This document shows, piece after piece, positions 55,730 to 64,000 of a stretch of 64,000 nt of DNA. The position numbers and the translations under genes were made by a program. Location of the stretch: assembly GCA_002162755.1 (NCBI GenBank), contig MAAS01000022.1:52240-116239 (forward strand), read 5' to 3'. Position 1 is the first letter of the stretch; the number at the start of each line of letters is the position of its first letter. The notes under the pieces are model-generated. The model saw only the letters and a program-made list of their open reading frames with translations, had not been told where the DNA came from and ran no database searches. The DNA is from Gammaproteobacteria bacterium 50_400_T64 (GTDB lineage: Bacteria; Pseudomonadota; Gammaproteobacteria; Pseudomonadales; Porticoccaceae).

Positions 55730-57709
55730 TCACTGTTCATTTTGTATTACTTTTAATTGTTGTAAAGACTTTCGCAAGGAACGGGAAGAGGCATTCTCGC
55801 CAAAACCGAGCCGCCCCATAAAGACCGCATCAACCTCACTCCCAGTCAACGCATCAAGCTCCAATCGGAGCGTATCCACTTCAGCCAGCTTATCAACACT
55901 GTTTGTAAAGCGCAGTCCCTCGCGTGCGTAGGTCGAAAAAATAAGCGGTGTCATCTCAGGCTGTAACTGTAAATTGAGCTTGGTCGCTGTCAGCCAAAAC
56001 TGCTGGATGACTCGCCCACCCTCTAAATAGTCAGCTGTTTCCGTGCGCGGCTCATCGGCAACAATAATAAAATGGGCGGCACAGCGCACAGCAGGTATCA
56101 GGTCGAGCTGTATCTTCGGCATAAAGGTACCGCCGAAGTAGCGGTTAAGCGTTTTAACCCGCGTCCAACTCTGCAAAGCCCATTTCATCATTTTTACTGT
56201 TAGAGCATCTGCCCCCAGTGCCTGATCAGGAATGCGGTCACTACTGAATTGAGTATCCCAGTGAATAATTTTTTTATGGACTTCGTAAACCTCCGGAATG
56301 GTCAAACGGACGCTGGCCGCACGTAAAAGCAGCCGTATAATTTGCCATTTTTTCTTCCCCCCCTCAATCCAGATGAGACGATAACCAGCCCCGACTGCTT
56401 CTTCAAGGGCCTGTTTATGCGGTGCCATTAGGGGCTTGGTTGACAGCGGCAAACGCTGCACACTTCTGGTTTTGATATAGGGAAGTAGCGAGGGTTTTTT
56501 AGTGGGCTGCGTCAAAGTAGCCAATCGAACATCAATAACGGGGTCGGCATCAGACGCAGGATCGTGTAGAGAAAACTGCGCCTCAAGACCTTCGCTTTGG
56601 GCGGCAATTGAAATATTTTCCAACAACATGCCAACCGACGTTTGGCTCGCTCGACCGGCCAAATCATAGACGCACCAGTCTCGTGTATCCCGGGTATGAA
56701 TAACAAACTGTTCGTCACTGAGTATTTCAAACTGCCAGGGCTGAGTATTATCACCACTCGGCGCCCAACGCGCGTAGTCGAGTATTCTTTCAATGGGGCC
56801 TGTCGATGAACCCTCATTTGCTTCAGGAGACACGGCCAGCTTTTCAGATAGCCGTTTACGTATAATTTTTAGACCCAGGCGCTGAACAGGGTTGTTGTTG
56901 CCCATCGGTCGCCAGGTTTTTGCCATTTTATTTCTATAGGCATCAAAATGCAGGCCGTGCGGAGCTGCAGGGACATCCCCCCTATTTAAGAGGATTTTCA
57001 AAGCGTGGGTACCAGCCATACCTGCGCAAAGTTCGCAGGCCATAGGAGTTGATGGCCCCTTGTGGGCATTGAGGTCGAGACGTGTATCATCAACCAGGTA
57101 TTTCACTTGCAGCATCGCTGGCGACAGGCCAAGTAAAAAACGCAACAACTGCTCTTCTTCTGGCTGGCCAGCCAAGCGGAAATATTCTTCAAAGGTCATC
57201 TGCCCAGGCAAAAATGCGAGAAAGGCAACACCCATACCCAGGGGAGCGGCTGTAATCGCAGGAATACCCTTTTCAGCGCAAGCAGCAAAAACAGCCCGAC
57301 GTATTTCTACAGCAAAAAAATCGAGGGAATCGACATAGAGATCAACACCGTCAAGAAAGGCATCCAAATTAACGAGATCAACGCCAGAAGAAAACTTAAT
57401 CAAATCTAACTCAGGGTTAATATCTAGTGCCAGCTCGGCGAGCACATCAATTTTCTCACGGCCAACATGGCGAATACTAGCGCCTGCTTGTCGATTAAAA
57501 TTTTCCTGTTCAAAAATATCAAGGTCAGCAATATTGAAACTACCGATACCGAGGCGGGTCAGGGTTAGTAGATGACTGCCACCAACGCCCCCCAAACCTG
57601 CAATGGCAATACGCTTGGCGCGTAATATTTGTTGCTCTGTTTCAGTGACCCAACCCAGATTGCGTGAAAACGCCGTTTCATAGTCGAAGTGTTCCGATAG
57701 CATTACCAT
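55730..57709 (-). CDS. ThiF-nitroreductase fusion (Rv1355c-type)
   Basis: 659 aa. Residues 1 to about 280 are a ThiF/E1-like adenylating domain: 'IAIAGLGGVGGSHLLTLTRLGIG', 'FNIADLDIFEQENFNRQ' and CxxC-like 'PMACELCAGM'. Residues about 300-640 resemble an FMN nitroreductase ('YARWAPSGDNTQPWQFEIL'). ThiF domains adenylate a carboxylate, and nitroreductase domains dehydrogenate or reduce. The combination is known as the Rv1355c type but has no proven reaction. It is 88 bp downstream of the acyltransferase gene and 90 bp upstream of the adaptor, all on the minus strand. Confidence 0.78.
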   Translation of the reverse strand: MVMLSEHFDYETAFSRNLGWVTETEQQILRAKRIAIAGLGGVGGSHLLTLTRLGIGSFNIADLDIFEQENFNRQAGASIRHVGREKIDVLAELALDINPELDLIKFSSGVDLVNLDAFLDGVDLYVDSLDFFAVEIRRAVFAACAEKGIPAITAAPLGMGVAFLAFLPGQMTFEEYFRLAGQPEEEQLLRFLLGLSPAMLQVKYLVDDTRLDLNAHKGPSTPMACELCAGMAGTHALKILLNRGDVPAAPHGLHFDAYRNKMAKTWRPMGNNNPVQRLGLKIIRKRLSEKLAVSPEANEGSSTGPIERILDYARWAPSGDNTQPWQFEILSDEQFVIHTRDTRDWCVYDLAGRASQTSVGMLLENISIAAQSEGLEAQFSLHDPASDADPVIDVRLATLTQPTKKPSLLPYIKTRSVQRLPLSTKPLMAPHKQALEEAVGAGYRLIWIEGGKKKWQIIRLLLRAASVRLTIPEVYEVHKKIIHWDTQFSSDRIPDQALGADALTVKMMKWALQSWTRVKTLNRYFGGTFMPKIQLDLIPAVRCAAHFIIVADEPRTETADYLEGGRVIQQFWLTATKLNLQLQPEMTPLIFSTYAREGLRFTNSVDKLAEVDTLRLELDALTGSEVDAVFMGRLGFGENASSRSLRKSLQQLKVIQNEQ

Positions 57710-57797
57710 CTTTTTTCCTGCGCCTGTAGGCAGGCTTACCTCCCTGAAATCATTATGAGCATAAGTGAAGGGCGGTTATTTTTGAGTTGCAATCCAC

Positions 57798-58544
57798 TCA
57801 CCCACTTACATACGATTTAGCAATTTGTTGATAAATTGCTAAATAAAGCTCTTTTAGCTCGGGAACCAGATTGTCGATTACCGATTGTGTTGTTGTGTAA
57901 TACAAGGCTCTTTCACCATGATATTCCATCGTCTTACCCGCCTGTTGCCAGACAATTCCAGAGGACTTCACCAAACGGGGTAAGAACGGCTCCATCATGG
58001 CAAACACATCGCTACGCCCAGACAGCTCAGCCAAAGCAGCGCAGGCCAACAATGCCGATATGGCAATTAGCGAAAATGAACGTTTTTCTGCGGCAGAACA
58101 ATCAATCGAGGCCATCTCACCAAATCGAGTTGCAGATTCACCCGACCGGCGGCGAAAGGCACCATCGACAGCCAGTCGTGACACTTCAGCCATCCCTCTT
58201 CTCTCAAGCTTAAGGCTTTCTATAAAAGCTGTGTCGATACTTTCGGAACAATACTTTTCAAATGGTAAAAGATCACTCGCATCGTCATTTGTAAGTACTA
58301 ACCGCACACAGCCCGCAGCCATACCGCTACTTTTGTGTCGAATAAGGCAGTGTAACGATCTTCCATCATATTCGTCACATTCTGCCTTGTCGGGAAAACG
58401 ATCGCCCGACTCATACCTGAATTCGTCACAATACACGCGATAACGCACCTCAAAAACAGCTTGTTTATCCTCAGGCGTTTTCGCAAGTTCGACCTGGAAG
58501 TACTGCAGAAATTTTTCCGTAACTGCCCCCTTTCCATCATTCAT
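57798..58544 (-). CDS. PEP-CTERM/exosortase system-associated acyltransferase
   Basis: 248 aa, GNAT/autoinducer-synthase-like fold. 'KQAVFEVRYRVYCDEFRYES' at the N-terminus, 'GCVRLVLTNDD' and 'RRGMAEVSRLAVDGAFRRR' are typical of the TIGR03694 group. It likely joins an acyl chain from acyl-ACP to an amino acid or amine. ATG 58544 has GGAGG nine bases upstream; two in-frame ATGs lie earlier (58562, 58553). First gene of a probable unit with the ThiF-nitroreductase and the RND pump. Confidence 0.82.
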   Translation of the reverse strand: MNDGKGAVTEKFLQYFQVELAKTPEDKQAVFEVRYRVYCDEFRYESGDRFPDKAECDEYDGRSLHCLIRHKSSGMAAGCVRLVLTNDDASDLLPFEKYCSESIDTAFIESLKLERRGMAEVSRLAVDGAFRRRSGESATRFGEMASIDCSAAEKRSFSLIAISALLACAALAELSGRSDVFAMMEPFLPRLVKSSGIVWQQAGKTMEYHGERALYYTTTQSVIDNLVPELKELYLAIYQQIAKSYVSG

Positions 58545-58658
58545 ACCCGGCATCCTCCCCATCCTAGCTAGTGTAATAAATCTAATAGTTCGGAGCAGAA
58601 ACCCGGCTAAATAGAAAATACGTTGAACACCGCAAAGCTGGTAGTTAATACAATCAAA

Positions 58659-59186
58659 TCAGGACAGGCTGTACTCTTTATCAATCGAGTCCACTAAGCC
58701 CAAAATAGCCTGTTCAAGAAAAGTATACACCTGCTGAAAGCCCGCTTTATTACTATAGTAGGGATCTGGAACTTCGGTCACACCTATCTCGGGAGCAAAA
58801 CTCATTATCAACGCTAATTTGTGTTGGTATTCGCTTGAACAAATAGTGGACAAACTGCGGTAGTTGTTATTATCCATTGCGAGGATATAGTCAAATTCAG
58901 CAAAGTCAGTACGCTGAATACTGCGCGAACGCAATCCATTGATCTTTATACCTCTGGGTAAAACGGCGTTCTGAGCACGGGCATCAGGGCATTGCCCATT
59001 TTTTGATACGTGGGTACCGGCTGAATCGACTGTAATGCACTGCGACAAACCTCGTTCAATAAGCTCGCGTCGTAACATACCTTCAGCCATAGGCGAGCGG
59101 CAATAATTTGCCGTACAAACCATTAACACTGACACCTGATACGCATCATTCTTTGGATAAAAAAAACGATTGAATAACTTCAACAT
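58659..59186 (-). CDS. low-molecular-weight protein tyrosine phosphatase (Wzb-like)
   Basis: 175 aa. The active-site loop CX5R is 'VCTANYCRSPMAEG', and the general acid Asp is in 'EVPDPYYSNKAGF'. These phosphatases regulate exopolysaccharide assembly by dephosphorylating a Wzc-type tyrosine kinase or UDP-sugar enzymes. No Wzc-like kinase is present in this window. It is 50 bp downstream of the second sugar transferase. Confidence 0.9.
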   Translation of the reverse strand: MLKLFNRFFYPKNDAYQVSVLMVCTANYCRSPMAEGMLRRELIERGLSQCITVDSAGTHVSKNGQCPDARAQNAVLPRGIKINGLRSRSIQRTDFAEFDYILAMDNNNYRSLSTICSSEYQHKLALIMSFAPEIGVTEVPDPYYSNKAGFQQVYTFLEQAILGLVDSIDKEYSLS

Positions 59187-59236
59187 GGAGCCTACTTATA
59201 TTACAGAGCTAATGGCTACTTTGTAACCTGCCAACT

Positions 59237-60589
59237 TCAGCATGCATTTTTATGGAAGAACCCCTTATAACAACTGATTAAAATAATTTTCAAGTCTAAG
59301 TAAAGACTCCAGTTATTAATGTACCAGAGATCATGCTCTACCCGCTGGCTCATTTTTTCAAGGGTATCTGTTCGTCCCCGATAACCGTTGATTTGAGCCC
59401 AACCCGTAATCCCAGGCTTCACTTTGTGTCGCCACATATAGGATTCAACAAGATCCTTATAATATTCATTATGCACTAGCGCGTGGGGGCGCGGCCCGAC
59501 TATAGACATCCGCCCCTGAAGTACATTAAAAAACTGCGGCAACTCATCAAGGCTACTCCTTCGTAAAAAACGGCCTAGAGACGACACCCGTGGGTCTCCA
59601 TCCTGGGCCTGGGTCAAGACACCCCGTCCTTCACTGTGCACTTCCATGCTACGAAACTTATAAACCGTAATTTTCTCTCCGCCCATACCGTGGCGTTTTT
59701 GCTTAAATAACACAGGGCCTTTAGAGCTCAACCTAATCGCTAGTGCAATCACAAGGCACACTGGAATCACTGCAATACTAATGAGTGTTGCTAAAATTAA
59801 ATCTTCAAGCCGTTTTACACTTCGATTGAAGCCATCGAGAGGTGTGTAACTGAGGTCAATGGTGTATTGAGTATTCAGATAACTTATGCGGTGTTTAAGT
59901 AATCTGGCGTCATCAAACTGCGGGATGAAGCGTATATTAACCAGGGTGTGACGCAGCTCATAAGTGATTTTATCAACACTGGCGAAGTCGCTGAATGGCA
60001 TACTAATCCAGACTTCAGACACGCCAGCACTCCCAACACGAGCAGCCAAACTCTGGCACACCAAGGCATCACCCTGCAAGTCCACCTCCTGACGAATGCG
60101 ATAGCCTGCAGTCTCTACACCCCTTAAAGTTTGACGGCCCTGCTGAGTGTTATAAATAGTCAAAACATCACTCATCATCCTGCCCTTTGCCTGTAGTGCC
60201 GCTACCAACTGGTGATAAACGGCATGAGCAGCAAACAGGACTAAAAACGATAGGCAAATCCACCCAGCCAGCCAAATCCGAGAGTACAACTGGGTAACTT
60301 TTAGGAATACCAGCAGCATCATAAAGATACTAAACGCCAAAATCACACGACTAAAAAAGTAAACAAATACTTCTCTAAATCTCGAGTCACCATCAGGGTA
60401 AGAATTGAACACAATGAATATCAACCCAGTAATCAAACTGGCTGAAAAAATAAACAGGTGATAATACGGAGGCAAGGCGAATTCGCCGAAGCGAAAAAAG
60501 TAACTCAAATACCCCATTAGGGCTATTAGTGTAATATCGACAAAAATAGGGACAATCTTAAGACTAGAAATCGTATTTACCTTGCCCAT
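59237..60589 (-). CDS. undecaprenyl-phosphate sugar phosphotransferase (WcaJ-like)
   Basis: 450 aa. Four to five transmembrane helices at the N-terminus, a middle 'CoA-binding-like' domain, and the catalytic C-terminal domain with 'KRLEDLILATLISIAVIPVCL', 'KQKRHGMGGEKITVYKFRSM', 'RRSSLDELPQFFNVLQGRMS' and 'IVGPRPHALVHNEYY'. It starts a lipid-linked polysaccharide repeat unit. It is the second initiating transferase in this locus, different in sequence from the one at 34174. Confidence 0.9.
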   Translation of the reverse strand: MGKVNTISSLKIVPIFVDITLIALMGYLSYFFRFGEFALPPYYHLFIFSASLITGLIFIVFNSYPDGDSRFREVFVYFFSRVILAFSIFMMLLVFLKVTQLYSRIWLAGWICLSFLVLFAAHAVYHQLVAALQAKGRMMSDVLTIYNTQQGRQTLRGVETAGYRIRQEVDLQGDALVCQSLAARVGSAGVSEVWISMPFSDFASVDKITYELRHTLVNIRFIPQFDDARLLKHRISYLNTQYTIDLSYTPLDGFNRSVKRLEDLILATLISIAVIPVCLVIALAIRLSSKGPVLFKQKRHGMGGEKITVYKFRSMEVHSEGRGVLTQAQDGDPRVSSLGRFLRRSSLDELPQFFNVLQGRMSIVGPRPHALVHNEYYKDLVESYMWRHKVKPGITGWAQINGYRGRTDTLEKMSQRVEHDLWYINNWSLYLDLKIILISCYKGFFHKNAC

Positions 60590-60625
60590 CTAAACTCGCC
60601 AGTACTCGCTTACTTCAATGTAAAG

Positions 60626-60661
60626 AGCAAAATGGTCACATATAGGCGTGACCATTTTGCT
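60626..60661. terminator. stem-loop after the comEA-like gene
   Basis: AGCAAAATGGTCAC (60626-60639) and GTGACCATTTTGCT (60648-60661) are perfect 14-base arms around an 8-base loop. It lies between the comEA-like stop and the sugar transferase start; on the minus strand TTTACATT follows. Confidence 0.6.
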
Positions 60662-60676
60662 ATGAGAGCTTTAATA

Positions 60677-60985
60677 TCACAAGGTGATTAGATCTTTATT
60701 CTTCTCTAACGTACTTTCACCAATACCTTTAATATTTAACAACTGCTCCTTACTCGTAAAAGCACCGTGTTCTTTTCGGTACTTCACAATGGCCTCGGCT
60801 TTACTTTCGCCAATATTAAACAGGGCTACGGCAAGCTCTTCCGCATTCGCCTTATTAATATTGACGCTTATTGCAACGGCCTTTTCAGTCCCGCCGAGCT
60901 TATCCGCAAAAACAGGCCCAGTACTACCTACGCCAATTAAAACAACAGCAAAAACACAAGCCAACATCATCCTTAAACGCTTCAT
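60677..60985 (-). CDS. ComEA-like helix-hairpin-helix protein
   Basis: 102 aa. A signal peptide ('MLACVFAVVLIGVGSTGPVFA') leads to two helix-hairpin-helix motifs ('NINKANAEELAVALFNIGESKAEAIVKYR' region and 'LLNIKGIGESTLEK'). It is a periplasmic DNA-binding protein that may help DNA uptake, related to the short ComEA proteins of Gram-negative bacteria. In Pseudomonas a similar gene borders the O-antigen locus, which suits its place here beside polysaccharide genes. Confidence 0.88.
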   Translation of the reverse strand: MKRLRMMLACVFAVVLIGVGSTGPVFADKLGGTEKAVAISVNINKANAEELAVALFNIGESKAEAIVKYRKEHGAFTSKEQLLNIKGIGESTLEKNKDLITL

Positions 60986-61035
60986 ATCCTACTCCCTGCA
61001 CCGAAGTGCTCCTTGTAAATAATTAAGATGGGGGC

Positions 61036-61761
61036 TCATCCCCCACTGACATCTTCGCCAATTTCCTTTTTTATCGCAAGCAACGTTGACATTGGGTCGG
61101 CCGACTGCGTCACTGGACGCCCTATCACGAGGTAACTACTACCCCCCTTGACAGCCTCTAGAGGACTCATCGTACGTCGCTGATCATCACCACCAGTAAG
61201 GTTTATAGGCCGAATACCCGGTGTGACCCGCAGAAAGGCATCGCCGTTTTGCCGGGCTATAGCACTCGCCTCCTGTGCCGAGCACACCACCCCATCCAGA
61301 CCGCTCTGCTTGGCAAGCCCTGCCAAATGTTCCGCTAGCTTCGCAGCCGGTATAGTTATACCCAGTTCAGTCAGATCGCTATCTTGCATACTCGTCAGTA
61401 CTGTCACAGCAATAAGGCGGGCATCACCACCTTGACGCTCAAGCGCTTCACTTGCTGCCTCCATCATCCGCGAGCCACCCAATGCATGCACGTTAAGCAT
61501 CCAAACACCAAGATCTACCGCTGCGCTGACAGCTTTGGCAACAGTGCTAGGAATATCGTGAAATTTAAGATCAAGGAAAACATCGAAGCCGCGCTCAACA
61601 AGAGCTCTCACCAGCTCAGGGCCAGAGTGGGTAAACACTTCTTTACCAATTTTTAAGCGGCATAGCTCCGGGTTCACGCTATCGGCAAAAGCGAGGACTG
61701 AGAACTGATCGGGATAATCTAAAGCGACAATAATACGTTTATCAATAGTGGCAATGGGCAT
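61036..61761 (-). CDS. pyrF: orotidine 5'-phosphate decarboxylase
   Basis: 241 aa. It catalyses the last step of UMP synthesis. The active-site motif '[13 protein letters not shown]' (D-x-K-x2-D) and 'VTPGIRP' followed by '[11 protein letters not shown]' are intact. ATG 61761 is used; an upstream TTG would add two residues. It lies 28 bp after lapA on the same strand. Confidence 0.97.
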   Translation of the reverse strand: MPIATIDKRIIVALDYPDQFSVLAFADSVNPELCRLKIGKEVFTHSGPELVRALVERGFDVFLDLKFHDIPSTVAKAVSAAVDLGVWMLNVHALGGSRMMEAASEALERQGGDARLIAVTVLTSMQDSDLTELGITIPAAKLAEHLAGLAKQSGLDGVVCSAQEASAIARQNGDAFLRVTPGIRPINLTGGDDQRRTMSPLEAVKGGSSYLVIGRPVTQSADPMSTLLAIKKEIGEDVSGG

Positions 61762-61789
61762 TTTCAATTTCTTCTAGTAGCGAGTATTT

Positions 61790-62089
61790 TTAGTTTTTAG
61801 GGGCCGTAGATTCCAGCTTCTTGATCTCCGCTTCAGTAATTACCAGCTGGCGTTGCAAACGTCGAGCCTGTGCTCTTTGCCCTAGAGTTCCCGGTAAACT
61901 AACGATATAACTAAGTACACTACCAGCGAGAAACGCCGCGAGCAGCCAGATACCAAGGGGCAGTTGTAGCAGAGAAAAGCCAAGCAGAGTGACAGGGACT
62001 TCCAAAGGGTTATCCTGCACAATCCAGATGCCAATCAATACGCAAATCAGTAGCAATAACAGGCCAATCCATCGTTTTACTTTTGTCAT
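61790..62089 (-). CDS. lapA: LapA family (DUF1049) inner-membrane protein
   Basis: 99 aa. Two transmembrane helices ('WIGLLLLLICVLIGIWIVQ' and 'LGIWLLAAFLAGSVLSYIVS') and a cytosolic coiled-coil tail. In E. coli LapA works with LapB to control LpxC and lipopolysaccharide level. Here no lapB gene follows; pyrF does. ATG 62089 has GGAGAAGG in front. Confidence 0.9.
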   Translation of the reverse strand: MTKVKRWIGLLLLLICVLIGIWIVQDNPLEVPVTLLGFSLLQLPLGIWLLAAFLAGSVLSYIVSLPGTLGQRAQARRLQRQLVITEAEIKKLESTAPKN

Positions 62090-62101
62090 TTCCTTCTCCA
62101 A

Positions 62102-62135
62102 AAAAAACGGTAAAGCACAAGCTTTACCGTTTTTT
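62102..62135 (-). terminator. intrinsic terminator between ihfB and lapA
   Basis: AACGGTAAAGC/GCTTTACCGTT (62106-62116/62121-62131) with an ACAA loop, A-run on the left and T-run on the right. It ends the rpsA-ihfB transcript on the minus strand and could be bidirectional. Confidence 0.9.
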
Positions 62136-62158
62136 ATTAAACCACTTCCAGAATAAAG

Positions 62159-62449
62159 CTACTTGCCAATTCCAGCGTTAACCCGCTCTCGAAGCTCCTT
62201 ACCTGGCTTAAAATAGGGCACATATTTACCGGGCAACTCAACCGTTTCTCCCGTTTTCGGATTCCGTCCTACACGTGGCTTGCGATAATGTAAGCAGAAA
62301 CTACCAAACCCTCTTATCTCGATACGCCGATTATTCACCAACGCTTGTGTCATTTCTTCCAGTATCATCTTAACCGCCAATTCAACATCCTTTGGTGGTA
62401 GCTGATCCTGGAATTGCGAAATTCTATCAATCAATTCAGATTTGGTCAT
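62159..62449 (-). CDS. ihfB: integration host factor beta subunit
   Basis: 96 aa DNA-bending protein of the HU family. '[30 protein letters not shown]' with the conserved Pro in the beta-arm region, and start '[10 protein letters not shown]', match IHF-beta. It bends DNA in sigma-54 promoters, which matters for the PrsR-dependent promoters in this window. Downstream of rpsA by 41 bp. Confidence 0.96.
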   Translation of the reverse strand: MTKSELIDRISQFQDQLPPKDVELAVKMILEEMTQALVNNRRIEIRGFGSFCLHYRKPRVGRNPKTGETVELPGKYVPYFKPGKELRERVNAGIGK

Positions 62450-62490
62450 TTTCTTTTTGTTACCAATATCGCCCTATTTTCAGCTGACAA

Positions 62491-64000
62491 CTATCTGTCG
62501 TTGCTCTCCATCTGCGCCTTGATAAGATCACCAATGGTCGTTGGTGAAGCGGCGTTTTCAGTCTCTTGCTTCTTGTGATCCTGAACAGCTGCTTTCTCTG
62601 CCGCCATATCTTTCGCTTTGATGGACAGGTTAATAACGCGATTCTTTCTATCGGTGCCGATAACGCGGGCTTCAATTTCATCGCCCACCTTCAACACAGA
62701 GCGAACATCTTCGACTTTATCCTGTGAGACTTCAGAAGCCTTCAACATACCTTCAATGTCTTCGCTCAAAGTGATCGTTGCAAATTTCACATCGACTTCT
62801 TTAACCACGCCTTTAATCAAGCCGCCTTTTTCATTCTCGGCAATAAAGTTGGAGAAGGGATCATCGGCAAGTTGCTTAATGCCGAGGGAAATACGCTCTC
62901 GCTCAGAGTCGATAGCCAAAATGACCGTCTCAATCTCATCGCCTTTCTTGTAATTTCTAACGACGTCTTCGCCGGTCTCATTCCAAGAAATATCGGAAAG
63001 ATGTACCAGTCCGTCAATTCCACCGTCGAGGCCGATAAAGATACCGAAGTCAGTAATCGACTTGATAGTACCGGAGATCTTGTCACCTTTAGCGTGTTGT
63101 CCACCAAAGTCGTCCCAGGGATTAGTGAAGCACTGCTTCATACCCAGAGAAATACGACGACGCTCTTCATCAATATCGAGCACCATCACTTCAATTTCTT
63201 CACCGACCTGAACAACCTTCGAGGGGTGAACATTTTTGTTAGTCCAGTCCATTTCGGAAACGTGAACCAAACCTTCAACACCATCTTCCAGCTCAGCAAA
63301 GCAACCGTAATCAGTGAGGTTAGTAACTGTGGCTTTAACCTTCACTTTCTCTGGGTAACGGCCTTTGATATCGCTCCAGGGATCTTCACCCATTTGCTTC
63401 ATACCGAGAGAAACACGATTACGCTCGCGATCAAACTTCAGTACTTTAACGTCGATATCGTCACCAACGTTAACCACTTCAGAAGGATGCTTAATACGCT
63501 TCCAGGACATATCAGTGATGTGTAGCAGACCATCGATACCGCCCAGATCGACAAAGGCACCGTAGTCGGTGAGGTTTTTAACCACACCTTTCAGAGTAAT
63601 GCCCTCTTCGAGGTTGTTGAGCAGCTCTTCACGCTCGGAGGAGTTGATCGCTTCCATTACCGCACGGCGAGAAACAACAACGTTGTTACGCTTCTGGTCA
63701 AGCTTGATAACCTTGAATTCCAGTGGCTTATCTTCGAGGTGAGAAGTTTCGCGCATAGGGCGAACGTCAACCAGTGAGCCCGGCAGGAAAGCACGCAAAC
63801 CGTTAAGATCAACCGTAAAGCCGCCCTTAACCTTGCCATTAATAATACCGATAACCACTTCGTCAGCCGCTTGCGCCGCTTCAAGAGCAATCCAGGATTC
63901 AGCACGACGCGCTTTCTCGCGAGACAATTTAGTGGCACCAAAGCCATCTTCTACTGTCTCCAGCGATACCTGCACTTCGTCGCCAATCGCTACAGCCAAT
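62491..64000 (-). CDS. rpsA: 30S ribosomal protein S1 (N-terminus outside window)
   Basis: About 503 residues are visible; the frame runs off the right edge and about 55 N-terminal residues are missing. Repeated S1 (OB-fold) domains are seen, for example '[24 protein letters not shown]' and '[25 protein letters not shown]'. It brings mRNA to the ribosome during initiation. The rpsA-ihfB order is conserved in gammaproteobacteria. Confidence 0.97.
   Translation of the reverse strand, partial: LAVAIGDEVQVSLETVEDGFGATKLSREKARRAESWIALEAAQAADEVVIGIINGKVKGGFTVDLNGLRAFLPGSLVDVRPMRETSHLEDKPLEFKVIKLDQKRNNVVVSRRAVMEAINSSEREELLNNLEEGITLKGVVKNLTDYGAFVDLGGIDGLLHITDMSWKRIKHPSEVVNVGDDIDVKVLKFDRERNRVSLGMKQMGEDPWSDIKGRYPEKVKVKATVTNLTDYGCFAELEDGVEGLVHVSEMDWTNKNVHPSKVVQVGEEIEVMVLDIDEERRRISLGMKQCFTNPWDDFGGQHAKGDKISGTIKSITDFGIFIGLDGGIDGLVHLSDISWNETGEDVVRNYKKGDEIETVILAIDSERERISLGIKQLADDPFSNFIAENEKGGLIKGVVKEVDVKFATITLSEDIEGMLKASEVSQDKVEDVRSVLKVGDEIEARVIGTDRKNRVINLSIKAKDMAAEKAAVQDHKKQETENAASPTTIGDLIKAQMESNDR

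Overview
The window is a 64 kb piece of a Gram-negative, probably aquatic gammaproteobacterial chromosome. Housekeeping proteins (RhlE, PepN, NadK, FolD, TrxC, CbpA/CbpM, YeaC-type and DUF2797 proteins, PyrF, IHF-beta, ribosomal protein S1) all read like Pseudomonas/Cellvibrio/Spongiibacter-type gammaproteobacteria. The presence of an exosortase (PEP-CTERM) locus fits a biofilm-forming, environmental lineage. The genus cannot be named from the sequence alone.

Layout. 1-23 kb is mostly core genome: a 5'-truncated rhlE, a sulfur-metabolism fusion flavoprotein, trxC-cbpM-cbpA, pepN, DUF2797/yeaC-type genes, rhomboid-nadK, an AcrAB-type RND pump, a methyltransferase, an alcohol dehydrogenase, a tRNA-His/Arg/Pro group, and folD, ribA-like and glycerophosphodiesterase genes. 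23-60.6 kb is an accessory surface-polysaccharide/PEP-CTERM locus. 60.7-64 kb returns to core genes (comEA-like, pyrF, lapA, ihfB, rpsA truncated by the window edge).

The accessory locus holds a secretion-type ATPase; an HPr-rel-A cassette (nucleotidyltransferase, HprK-like kinase, PqqD-like protein) with a small exported protein in front; a nucleotide-sugar dehydrogenase; the PrsK/PrsR sensor kinase and sigma-54 activator; two initiating sugar transferases; two PrsT-type TPR lipoproteins; and one PEP-CTERM substrate protein. It also holds an N-acyltransferase fused to a cyclic-nucleotide-binding/HTH module, a second exosortase-associated acyltransferase followed by a ThiF-nitroreductase fusion and an RND pump, a five-gene GMC/methyltransferase/SDR/glycosyltransferase operon, and a low-molecular-weight tyrosine phosphatase. 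An IS5-type element sits exactly between prsR and a sugar transferase gene. No exosortase gene (xrtA/epsH) and no polysaccharide export or polymerase genes are seen, so the locus is split or continues elsewhere.

How it may work together. Three copies of a 17-bp element, TGTAAAAAAANCTGACA, occur in the window, all in the same orientation. One copy lies 60-75 bp upstream of a sigma-54-like promoter in front of the exported-protein/HPr-rel-A operon, and one in the same position in front of the PEP-CTERM gene. The sigma-54 activator PrsR, with its kinase PrsK, is encoded in between. The simplest model is that PrsK/PrsR and RpoN switch on both the PEP-CTERM protein and the HPr-rel-A peptide/protein-modification cassette. 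The two acyltransferases, the ThiF-nitroreductase and the RND pump look like a second, undescribed branch that may make and export a small N-acylated molecule.
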